Shown: in pieces, positions 54,029 to 61,171 of the stretch
Layout: each line of letters opens with the position of its first letter
How positions within the stretch are numbered: position 1 is the stretch's first letter
Source: Roseateles oligotrophus
GTDB taxonomy: Bacteria > Pseudomonadota > Gammaproteobacteria > Burkholderiales > Burkholderiaceae_C
NCBI RefSeq assembly: GCF_025717515.1
Contig: NZ_JAJIRN010000003.1
Span: forward strand, 558,001-622,000
Direction: 5' to 3'
Length of the DNA: 64,000 bases
Notes under the pieces: model-generated
Told to the model about the DNA's origin: nothing
Seen by the model: only the letters and a program-made list of their open reading frames with translations
The model's database searches: none
Position numbers and translations under genes: made by a program

Positions 54029-56164
54029 TCAAGGGTCAGGTCTTGCCAGCAAGGCCTCAAACGCCTCGGCCGGCATAGGCCTGCCGAACAAATAGCCCTG
54101 GGCGTAATCGCAACCGGCTGCGATCAGCAGATCTCGCTGCTCGATCGTCTCGACGCCTTCGGCAACCACCTTCATCCCCAACGCGTGGGCCATGGTGATG
54201 ATGGCCGAACACAGCGCAAAGTCTTTGGCATCGGCGTGCAGATGACGTACAAAACGCTGATCGATCTTCAGCAGGTCAATCGAATACTTCTGCAGATAGG
54301 CGAGTGATGAGAAGCCAGTGCCGAAATCATCCAGGGAAACCTGAAAGCCGGCAGCGTGCAGCGCGGCTAGATTGGACTCCACCTCGGTGTCGGCTTCAAG
54401 CAGCAGGCCTTCGGTAATCTCTATCGTCAGGGCCTCTCCCGCCAAGCCCAGCCCCGTCATCGCTTCGGCCCAGCTGACGCTCGCCGGCGTGTTGCCGATC
54501 TCGCTGCGAAACTGCACCGGCGATTTGTTGACGCTGATCTGAAAATTCTGGTCAAACCGGGCACGCCACTGCTTGACCTGGTTTGCGGCCTGCCGAAACA
54601 CCCATTCACCAATCTCGATGATTATTCCGCTGGCCTCGGCCAGCGGAATAAAGATGGTCGGGCCGATCACGCCCTGGCGCGGGTGACGCCAGCGCAGCAA
54701 GGCTTCGGCCTTGTGGATATGCCCGCTGGCGAGGTCGACAATCGCTTGGTACTCAATGAAGAATTGCTGCAGGCTCAGCGCATCGCGCAAGTCATTGCCG
54801 AGTCGCATGCGGTTCTGGGCTGCCTCTTGCAACTCGGGCGTGAAGTAGCCCAAGCGGTTGCGCCCGGCGGCTTTTGCTGCATACAAGGCCTGATCAGCGT
54901 GCTTGAACAGCGCCTCGATTTGCACGCCATCGCTGGGGTAATGACTGACGCCTATGCTGGCCGAGACGAAGACCCGTTCATTGCCCAACTGGAACACGCT
55001 GGCCAGCGATGCAATGATTTGCCGGGCTACTTCGCGTGCCTGGGGCTCAAGCTGCGCGGCGCTACCGTCTGAGTTCAGTAGCACCGTGAATTCATCGCCG
55101 CCCATCCGCGCGACCGTGTCCCCGGGGCGCAGGCAAGTGCTGATGCGTGCGCCTGCTTCAATCAAGAGCGTGTCGCCCATGTCATGGCCGAGCGTGTCGT
55201 TGACTTCTTTGAAATGGTCGAGATCGATGAAGAGCACCGCAAGCCCGCCGCCGCGCTGCTGGGCCTCCAGCAATTGCTGCTCGAGTCGTTCGCGCAGGCT
55301 GCGCCGATTGGGCAGGCCCGTCAAGGGGTCGAAATGAGCCTGCTGCCAGATCAGCGCCTCGGCTGCCTTGCGGTGACTGATGTCGGTGTGCGTACCCACC
55401 ATGCGAAGAGGTTGCCCCTGTTCATCGCGGCTGATCACCATGCCTCGGCTGTGGATCCACTTCCAGCTGCCATCTTTGCAGCGGACGCGGTGTTCATTGC
55501 TGTAACTGCTTACTCGGCCGGAGAAATGTGCTTCGCGGTCGGCCTGCATTTTCGCCAGATCATCGGGATGCGTGCGGGCATCGAACTCGGCGGGGGTCGG
55601 TCGGACGTCGGTCTCGGTATAACCGTAAATTTGCAGGTAGCGGGCCGAATACAGCTCGACCCCGCTTTGCACATACCAGTCCCAGACGCCGTCGCCATTG
55701 CTTTCCAGGGCGAGCTTCCAGAGGTCATCGGTGTCTTGCAAGCGCGCCTCGATCCGTTTGCGCTCGTCAATGTCGCTGTTTGTGCCCAGCAGCATGCGCT
55801 CCGAGCCGACTCGGCCCACCGGCGCCAGATCGGCCTGCAGCAGATGCCAGCGGTAGCTGCCGTCTGCGGCTCTCAGGCGGTAGTCGCGCGTGAATGGTCG
55901 CGGATCCTCGGCGAACAAATGTTGGCGGCAGGCCTGCTCAAAACCGGACCAGTCATGCGGGTGCACGAGCGCTTGTCCACCGAGGCTGCGCAGCTCGGCC
56001 CGGGTGCAACCGGCATAACGCAGCAGCGCCGCGGAGGCAAATCGGGGGCGAAGCTGCGTATCGAGGATCCAGACCAGCGACGGCAAGGCGTCGAGCAAGT
56101 CCAACGCCGAGCAGTCGAGTTGATTCAGCCAATCATCTGCGCCGGTGTTTATGGCCTGTTTCAT
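54029..56164 (-). CDS. PAS-PAS-GGDEF-EAL cyclic-di-GMP enzyme
   Basis: 711 aa from ATG 56164 (GTG 56170 gives two more residues). Two PAS domains (about 20-130 and 140-260, the second with RCKDGSWKWIHSRGMV). GGDEF domain with intact active site ARMGGDEFTVLL, preceded by FIDLDHFKEVNDTLGHDMGD. EAL domain with HKAEALLRWRHPRQG and LDDFGTGFSSLAYLQKYSID. Both catalytic motifs look complete, so it may make and break c-di-GMP; the net activity cannot be told. Cytosolic. Confidence 0.93.
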   Translation of the reverse strand: MKQAINTGADDWLNQLDCSALDLLDALPSLVWILDTQLRPRFASAALLRYAGCTRAELRSLGGQALVHPHDWSGFEQACRQHLFAEDPRPFTRDYRLRAADGSYRWHLLQADLAPVGRVGSERMLLGTNSDIDERKRIEARLQDTDDLWKLALESNGDGVWDWYVQSGVELYSARYLQIYGYTETDVRPTPAEFDARTHPDDLAKMQADREAHFSGRVSSYSNEHRVRCKDGSWKWIHSRGMVISRDEQGQPLRMVGTHTDISHRKAAEALIWQQAHFDPLTGLPNRRSLRERLEQQLLEAQQRGGGLAVLFIDLDHFKEVNDTLGHDMGDTLLIEAGARISTCLRPGDTVARMGGDEFTVLLNSDGSAAQLEPQAREVARQIIASLASVFQLGNERVFVSASIGVSHYPSDGVQIEALFKHADQALYAAKAAGRNRLGYFTPELQEAAQNRMRLGNDLRDALSLQQFFIEYQAIVDLASGHIHKAEALLRWRHPRQGVIGPTIFIPLAEASGIIIEIGEWVFRQAANQVKQWRARFDQNFQISVNKSPVQFRSEIGNTPASVSWAEAMTGLGLAGEALTIEITEGLLLEADTEVESNLAALHAAGFQVSLDDFGTGFSSLAYLQKYSIDLLKIDQRFVRHLHADAKDFALCSAIITMAHALGMKVVAEGVETIEQRDLLIAAGCDYAQGYLFGRPMPAEAFEALLARPDP

Positions 56165-56235
56165 GGGCACTATCTGGTTGATTTCGAGGGGCGTCTGCTT
56201 TGAGGCTCGCGCCCGATTACCGCCGCAGCTTACTT

Positions 56236-56265
56236 GATTGCCGGCGTTTGAGGTGGGGCGATATA
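56236..56265 (+). promoter_or_regulatory. Putative HU gene promoter
   Basis: TTGCCG (56236-56241), 18-nt spacer, TATAGA (56260-56265), about 140 nt before the HU start codon. Moderate match only. Confidence 0.35.
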
Positions 56266-56402
56266 GATTCAGGAGGAGGCGGCGCGGACTTTTTTTGCCT
56301 TATCAGCGCCTTTTATGCCGCTCCCCATCGGCAATCGCTCGGTTTAGGTGAAAATGGCGCCGCCCGAGATCGTCGGGCTCAACCAAAAGACGAGATTCCG
56401 GA

Positions 56403-56798
56403 ATGAACAAAACCGAACTGATTGCACACCTGGCCGCCAAGCATGAACTGACCAAGGCTGAAGCCGGTCGCATCCTCGAGACCCTGCTTGATGCTGTGGT
56501 TAGTACCGTGAAAAAGGGCGGCGCCGTGGCTATCCCCGGCTTTGGTTCCTTCAAACAGCATGCTCGCGCGGCCCGCACCGGTGTGAATCCAAGCACCGGC
56601 GACAAGATCAAGATCGCTGCCGCCAAGCTGCCCAAGTTCACTCCAGGCGCAGGTTTCAAGGCCGCCGTTGATCCAAAGGCCGCTGCCCGCAAGGCCGCCA
56701 AGGTCGCAGCCGCCCCGGCCAAGGCCGCTGCCAAGCCAGCCGCCAAGGCCGCAGCCAAGCCAGCAGCCAAGCCTGCAGCTAAGGCCGCCAAGAAGTAA
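56403..56798 (+). CDS. HU-family DNA-binding protein with Lys/Ala/Pro-rich tail
   Basis: 131 aa. Residues 1-90 are a complete HU fold (MNKTELIAHLAAKHELTKAE; the beta-arm region GFGSFKQHARAARTGVNPST). Residues 91-131 form a histone H1-like tail with repeated AAKPAAK units. HU bends and compacts DNA; the tail should add non-specific binding. Tailed HU proteins are known in related Burkholderiales. A terminator lies 41 nt downstream. Confidence 0.94.
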   Translation: MNKTELIAHLAAKHELTKAEAGRILETLLDAVVSTVKKGGAVAIPGFGSFKQHARAARTGVNPSTGDKIKIAAAKLPKFTPGAGFKAAVDPKAAARKAAKVAAAPAKAAAKPAAKAAAKPAAKPAAKAAKK

Positions 56799-56839
56799 GT
56801 CTGTAATGCGGCGGCCGTTCCGGCCCCGCTTGCGTAAAT

Positions 56840-56875
56840 CGGTCGATCACCCGCCTCGGTGCTCGGCCGTTTTTT
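56840..56875 (+). terminator. HU gene terminator inside the 3' end of the convergent MFS gene
   Basis: CGGTCGA-T-CACC, loop CGCCTC, GGTG-C-TCGGCCG then TTTTTT: an 11-bp stem with one mismatch. It overlaps the last codons and stop of the MFS gene (stop at 56847-56849, minus). Confidence 0.8.
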
Positions 56876-58067
56876 CTGCCGCCCGGTGCAGCGCCGCCAC
56901 TCCCAGTGAGGCGGCGAAAAATAGCAGCCACAGGCCATAGCTATAGCCCGCTTGCTGGGTCCATAGCCCGGCCAGCAATAGCGGGGCGGCGGCGCGCGCC
57001 AAGGCCAGCGGCAGACCCAAGGCGCCATTCAAACGCGCCACTTGATCGCGGTTGACGTATTGCGCGAAGGCAGTGCCCTTGACGATGGTCAGCATGCCGT
57101 TGCCGACGCCGAACAGCAAGACAAAGAGCAGCATCAACCAACTCTGATCTGGCGCCAGCAATGGTGCGCCAAGCAGCACCAGCAAGCCGAGCGGGATCAG
57201 CGCGGGGATCAGCCGATTGGCCAGATGCAAATCGAAATGGCGCTCGAAGAAGAATAGAAACAAGCGCCCAAGAACCTGGAACGCGCCCAGGCTGGCGGGC
57301 ACGGCGATGACCCAGGCCTCGCTCAGACCACGCTCGCGCAAGAGACTGATCATGTGGGCCGGCAAGGCGGTCGATACGGCGGTCATCAGCACCATAAAGG
57401 CGGCCACCAGCAAGAAGGGTTTGCCGCGCATGGTGCTGCGTAAATTGGGCGTTAACCCTGCTGTCGCTTCGCCGGCGGCCCGCAAGGCTTTGGCCGGCGC
57501 ATTGCGCAGCGCCAATGCGTGCAGCGGCGCGCATACCAACAGGTGCAGAGCCGCCAAACAGAGCAGCGCGGGCCGCCAACTCAGCTGCGCAATCAGGGCC
57601 GCGCTCAAGGGGATGAAGACGGTGCTGGCCAGGCCGCCCAGAAAGGTCATCGTGATGATGGCGCGCCGGTAGTCGGCGGGAAAGCGCCGCGTCACCACGG
57701 CAAACACCGGCGTGTAGAGCACCATTGCCATGGCCGCGCCCAGACCGGCCCAAACTGCGTAGAAACCCAGCTGGGAATTCACCAGGCTGTGCAGCGCCAA
57801 GCAGGCGGCGGCCAGCAGTGACCCGCCGGTCATCACCCTCCGCTCAAGGCCCCGCTCTATCCAGCGGCCGACCGGATAGGCCAGCAATCCTTCGGCCAGG
57901 ATGGCGATGCTGAAAGCCAGCGAGACCTCGACCCGGCTGAGGCCCAACTCGCTTTCAACCGGCCCCATCAGCAGCGCAAAGGTGTAGAAGATGCTGCCCC
58001 AGTTGATCAACTGAGCGAGCGAGAGCCAGCCGACAAGGCCGGGCCGGTAGGTGGAGTCATCGGTCAA
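56847..58067 (-). CDS. MFS transporter, second gene of the FAD oxidoreductase operon
   Basis: 406 aa if started at TTG 58067 (MTDDSTYRPGLVGWLSLAQL), the normal MFS size. The frame stays open to 58250, but the extra residues overlap the upstream gene and look non-native; GTG 58109 is another option. Twelve helices, with the MFS loop motif GRWIERGLERRVMTGG between helices 2 and 3. It lies 76 nt after the FAD oxidoreductase stop. Context (phytochelatin synthase, Cys-rich oxidoreductase, SigZ) suggests export of a metal(loid) or thiol conjugate; substrate unknown. Confidence 0.85.
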   Translation of the reverse strand: MTDDSTYRPGLVGWLSLAQLINWGSIFYTFALLMGPVESELGLSRVEVSLAFSIAILAEGLLAYPVGRWIERGLERRVMTGGSLLAAACLALHSLVNSQLGFYAVWAGLGAAMAMVLYTPVFAVVTRRFPADYRRAIITMTFLGGLASTVFIPLSAALIAQLSWRPALLCLAALHLLVCAPLHALALRNAPAKALRAAGEATAGLTPNLRSTMRGKPFLLVAAFMVLMTAVSTALPAHMISLLRERGLSEAWVIAVPASLGAFQVLGRLFLFFFERHFDLHLANRLIPALIPLGLLVLLGAPLLAPDQSWLMLLFVLLFGVGNGMLTIVKGTAFAQYVNRDQVARLNGALGLPLALARAAAPLLLAGLWTQQAGYSYGLWLLFFAASLGVAALHRAAEKTAEHRGG

Positions 58068-58143
58068 AACGGGGTCCGAATGCGAAGGTGAAAGAAGGAG
58101 TGGTGCCACGCATATTGTGGCGGCCGTCTTGACCGGCAGCCGT

Positions 58144-59526
58144 TCAGCCGCAGCAGCTTGCGCGAGCCGCCGCCGGGCCGCAGCGGGACGGGGCGGCGGC
58201 CACCGCCGCGCTGGTGCCGCAACAGGGTGCCGCGGCAGCCTTGGCTGCACCGGCGGGGCGGCTCGAGCAGACCCCTGTTTGGGGCAGCTCCAGCCGCACC
58301 TCGTCGGCCGCCGCCAGATCGCCGGCCAAGGCTGCCGCCACCGAGCGCGCCTGCTCGTAGCCGGTGGCCATCAGAAAATTGGGCGCGCGGCCATAACTCT
58401 TGGCGCCAATGGCATAGAAACCCGGCTCGGGATGGGCCAGCTCGCGGTGCCCATGGGGCCGTACCGTGCCGCAGCTATGCTCATTCGGGTCGATCAGCGG
58501 TGCCAGCAATTCGGTGCTTTCCAGCCAGGCGTCATGGCGAGTGCGCAGCTCGGCCGTCAGGCTCAGATCGGGGCGAGCGCCGGTGGCCGCGATGATGCGA
58601 TCTATGCCGTCGATCGGCGCGAGGCCGGCGTCCAGCGGCATCACGCGCATGCCTCCATTGAGCTCGCCAATGCTGTGCACCTGAAAGCCCTGGTGCAACT
58701 CGAGTCGTCCCCGCTCAAGCAGTTGACGCAGGCGCTGGCCGAGCGCGCCGCGTGCCGCCAGGCCGTCGTTTTCGCCGCCGCCAAAGAGTTTGCCGAGCTC
58801 ATGGCCTCGCAGCGCCCAAACTATCCGGGTCTGCTCCTCCTGCTCGGCCAGCGTCGCCAGATTGATCAGGTTGCCGATGGCCGAATGGCCGGCGCCGACC
58901 ACCAGCACTTTGATGCCGGCATAGCGGCCGCGCTGCTCGCCCAGCACATCGGGCATGCCGTAGTCAATGCGCTCGGCGAAGGCATGTTCACCCAGCGCCG
59001 GCAAGCCATGGGCGCCGAGCGGATTCGGCTGCGACCAGGTGCCCGAGGCGTCGATCACCGCCCTTGCCTGGATCTCGCTTTCGCCCGCCGGGCCGGCGAC
59101 GCGCAGGACAAAGGGTGCGGCCTCGCGACCGCGGGTCTTGACCTTGTCGAAACCGAGGCGCGAGACGGCCAGCACCCGGCTGTTCAAGCGCAGCTTGGCG
59201 TCGATGGCAGGCAAACGGCTCAGCGGCAGCAGATAGTCGTCGACCAACTCGCCAGCGGTCGGCAAATCGGCCGCATCGGGCCGCAGCCAGCCCGTGCCGG
59301 CCAGCAAGGCTGCGGCGCTCGGGTCGATGTTGTATTGCCAGGGCGAGAATAGGCGCACATGGCGGTAGTTCTGCAGGTTGCCGCCCACCGAGGCGCTGGC
59401 CTCGAAAATGGCCACCGGCAAGCCACGCTGTATGAATTGGGCTGCCGCGGCCAAGCCGACCGGGCCGGCGCCGATGATGGCGATCGGCAGTGAAGCCGGG
59501 TTTGCTGCTGTGCTGATGTCATTCAT
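58144..59526 (-). CDS. FAD/NAD(P)-dependent oxidoreductase with Cys-rich C-terminal tail
   Basis: 460 aa from ATG 59526; a longer frame to 59646 crosses the promoter and is rejected. FAD-binding site AIIGAGPVGLAAAAQFIQRG (about residues 14-33), then SVGGNLQNYRHVRLFSPWQY. The second dinucleotide site is VLVVGAGHSAIGNLINLA, then IAATGARPDLS. The build matches flavin monooxygenase-like proteins found in arsenic and metal-resistance clusters (ArsO-like). The last 45 or so residues are an Ala-rich tail with six Cys, including two CCG motifs. First gene of an operon with the MFS gene, divergent from sigZ. Confidence 0.85.
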   Translation of the reverse strand: MNDISTAANPASLPIAIIGAGPVGLAAAAQFIQRGLPVAIFEASASVGGNLQNYRHVRLFSPWQYNIDPSAAALLAGTGWLRPDAADLPTAGELVDDYLLPLSRLPAIDAKLRLNSRVLAVSRLGFDKVKTRGREAAPFVLRVAGPAGESEIQARAVIDASGTWSQPNPLGAHGLPALGEHAFAERIDYGMPDVLGEQRGRYAGIKVLVVGAGHSAIGNLINLATLAEQEEQTRIVWALRGHELGKLFGGGENDGLAARGALGQRLRQLLERGRLELHQGFQVHSIGELNGGMRVMPLDAGLAPIDGIDRIIAATGARPDLSLTAELRTRHDAWLESTELLAPLIDPNEHSCGTVRPHGHRELAHPEPGFYAIGAKSYGRAPNFLMATGYEQARSVAAALAGDLAAADEVRLELPQTGVCSSRPAGAAKAAAAPCCGTSAAVAAAPSRCGPAAARASCCG

Positions 59527-59578
59527 GGCTTGGTCTTTCGAGGGGGTGGAAGGAAGGTTTTGGGGGCCGCTCCTGTAT

Positions 59579-59607
59579 TTAGACGATGGCCGCGCAAAAA
59601 GGTTGCA
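59579..59607 (-). promoter_or_regulatory. ECF-type promoter driving the FAD oxidoreductase-MFS operon
   Basis: On the minus strand TGCAAC (59607-59602), 16-nt spacer, CGTCTAA (59585-59579), followed by a 5' leader of about 50 nt to the oxidoreductase ATG. The AAC and CGTC cores are typical of ECF sigma factors. It mirrors the sigZ promoter and shares the palindrome GTTGCAAC with it. Confidence 0.65.
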
Positions 59608-59632
59608 ACTTTTTTTAAACTTGCCCGTCTTA
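59604..59632 (+). promoter_or_regulatory. ECF-type promoter driving sigZ-phytochelatin synthase
   Basis: TGCAAC (59604-59609), 16-nt spacer, CGTCTTA (59626-59632), 42 nt before the sigZ ATG. It has the same spacing and cores as the divergent promoter, and the two -35 elements overlap in GTTGCAAC (59602-59609). Autoregulation by SigZ is inferred. Confidence 0.65.
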
Positions 59633-59674
59633 GCCTTCGTGTCCAAGCTTCCAGTTCACCGAGACAAGCATTCC

Positions 59675-60304
59675 ATGACTATTGCGCCCATCGCCGAGCA
59701 AGATATTGCCGAGACCTATCAATCGCTGCGCCGGGCCTTGCTGGCCTATTTGCGAGGCAAGGTCGGCGACGCCGCGACGGCCGAGGACTTGCTGCATGAG
59801 GTGTTTCTGAAGGCCTTGGCAGCCGGGCAGAAGGGCGCGGTGCCAAGCAATATGTCGGCCTGGCTGTACGCCATTGCCCGCAATGCGGTGATCGATCATT
59901 ACCGCAGTAGGCGCATCATGGATGAGCTGCCCGAGGACTTGGTGGACGAAGGCAGCGACGATGCCGACGCCGAGTTGGCCGGCCAGGCCTTGGCCGCCTG
60001 CCTGCTGCCGGTGACCAAGCGACTGCCCGCGCTTTACCGCGACACCTTGCTGGCGACCGATTTTGAGGGCAGGTCCTTGCAGTCGCTGGCCGACGACATG
60101 CAGATCTCGCTGTCGGCCGTCAAGAGCCGCGCCAGTCGTGGCCGCAAGCTGCTGCGCGCCAGCCTGCTGGCCTGCTGTCAGCTGGAGTTGGCCGCTAGCG
60201 GCATGGTGCTGGACTTCCGGCCACGACGGGCGGAGGGGGATTGTTCACCCGCCGCTTGCGGTTCAACTCGCGCGCCAGCGGCCTGGTCCAAAAAAGGAGC
60301 CTGA
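59675..60304 (+). CDS. sigZ: ECF RNA polymerase sigma factor, SigZ-like, with Cys-rich C-terminus
   Basis: 209 aa from ATG 59675; the open frame extends upstream through the promoter and is rejected. Sigma region 2 (about 15-80) has LLHEVFLKALAAGQKG and WLYAIARNAVIDHYRSRR. Region 4 (about 107-160) has LQSLADDMQISLSAVKSRAS followed by RGRKLL. The tail after region 4 carries C167-C168 (LLACCQLEL) and C190, C195 (GDCSPAACG), with another Cys at 109. No anti-sigma gene is adjacent. It is followed after one base by the phytochelatin synthase gene. Confidence 0.9.
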   Translation: MTIAPIAEQDIAETYQSLRRALLAYLRGKVGDAATAEDLLHEVFLKALAAGQKGAVPSNMSAWLYAIARNAVIDHYRSRRIMDELPEDLVDEGSDDADAELAGQALAACLLPVTKRLPALYRDTLLATDFEGRSLQSLADDMQISLSAVKSRASRGRKLLRASLLACCQLELAASGMVLDFRPRRAEGDCSPAACGSTRAPAAWSKKGA

Positions 60305-60305
60305 A

Positions 60306-61031
60306 TTGCCTTGTAGAAAAAGTCTCGCGCCGGATTTGGTGCCAGAAGGCCACTATCGGCGCCCCTTGCCGGCCGAGCTGATTGCGCTGTCGTCAGCGGC
60401 CGGGCGCCTGCTGTTCCGCGAGGCCTTGTTGGCCGGTGACATGGAGAGTTACTTCCCTTTGGCCGAACAGTTTCATACCCAGGTGGAGCCGAGCTTTTGC
60501 GGTATCAGCAGCCTGGTGATGGTGCTGAACGCGCTGGAGGTCGACCCGAAGCGCTTGTGGAAGGGCGTCTGGCGCTGGTTCAGCGAAGATATGGCCGATT
60601 GCTGCGAGCAACTCAGCGTGATCGAAAAAGAAGGCGTCACGCTGGATCGTCTGGCCGAGATGGGGCGTTGCAACGGTTTGCTGGTTGATGCCCGGCATGT
60701 TGACCTTGATGCCGATGCCGGCATCGCGCAATTCCGCGCCAGCGTGCGCCAAGTGAGCGAGCAGCCGAGTGGCGTGGCCTTGATCGCGTCCTACTCGCGT
60801 GCCCTGCTGGGCCAGACCGGAGATGGCCATTTTTCACCCATTGGCGGCTATCACGCAGCGCGCGATCTGGTCTTGCTGCTTGATGTGGCGCGCTTCAAAT
60901 ATCCACCCCATTGGCTGCCTCTTGAGCTGTTGTGGCGGGCGATGGCGGCGCAGGATGCCTCGACCGGGCGGCCTCGTGGCTACTTGCATGTTCGGCCCGA
61001 GCAAAGCGCCGAGGCAGCGCGGCAAAGTTGA
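60306..61031 (+). CDS. Phytochelatin synthase family protein
   Basis: 241 aa from TTG 60306 (MPCRKSLAPDLVPEGHYRRP), one base after the sigZ stop, with AGGAG at 60295-60299 (6-nt spacing); GTG further in is a weaker choice. It has the papain-like triad of the family: Cys65 (VEPSFCGISSLVMVLNAL), His175 (TGDGHFSPIGGYH), Asp193 (LLLDVARFKYPPHW). Triad spacings of 110 and 18 match plant and Nostoc enzymes. The plant-type Cys pair is kept at C99-C100 (WFSEDMADCCEQL), plus C122. The enzyme cleaves Gly from glutathione and, in plant forms, joins gamma-Glu-Cys units into metal-binding phytochelatins. Confidence 0.93.
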   Translation: MPCRKSLAPDLVPEGHYRRPLPAELIALSSAAGRLLFREALLAGDMESYFPLAEQFHTQVEPSFCGISSLVMVLNALEVDPKRLWKGVWRWFSEDMADCCEQLSVIEKEGVTLDRLAEMGRCNGLLVDARHVDLDADAGIAQFRASVRQVSEQPSGVALIASYSRALLGQTGDGHFSPIGGYHAARDLVLLLDVARFKYPPHWLPLELLWRAMAAQDASTGRPRGYLHVRPEQSAEAARQS

Positions 61032-61171
61032 CGGGAGCCGAGCTTTGGCGAAGACAAAGGCTGAATATCTGCGGCTTGAATCTGCTATGTTCAGGCCCTG
61101 CTCCTGGCTTGAGGCTTCGATCGTCATTCGACACTAGGGCTAGAGCGAGGGGGAATCGATAGGTCCGTCCA

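Noticed and set aside
55184-56203. Plus-strand frame of 339 codons over the GGDEF-EAL gene
   Set aside because: Antisense of the PAS/GGDEF region; no motifs of its own.
58051-59352. Plus-strand frame of 433 codons over the FAD oxidoreductase gene
   Set aside because: The minus strand has two dinucleotide-binding motifs and a proper start; the plus frame is a shadow.
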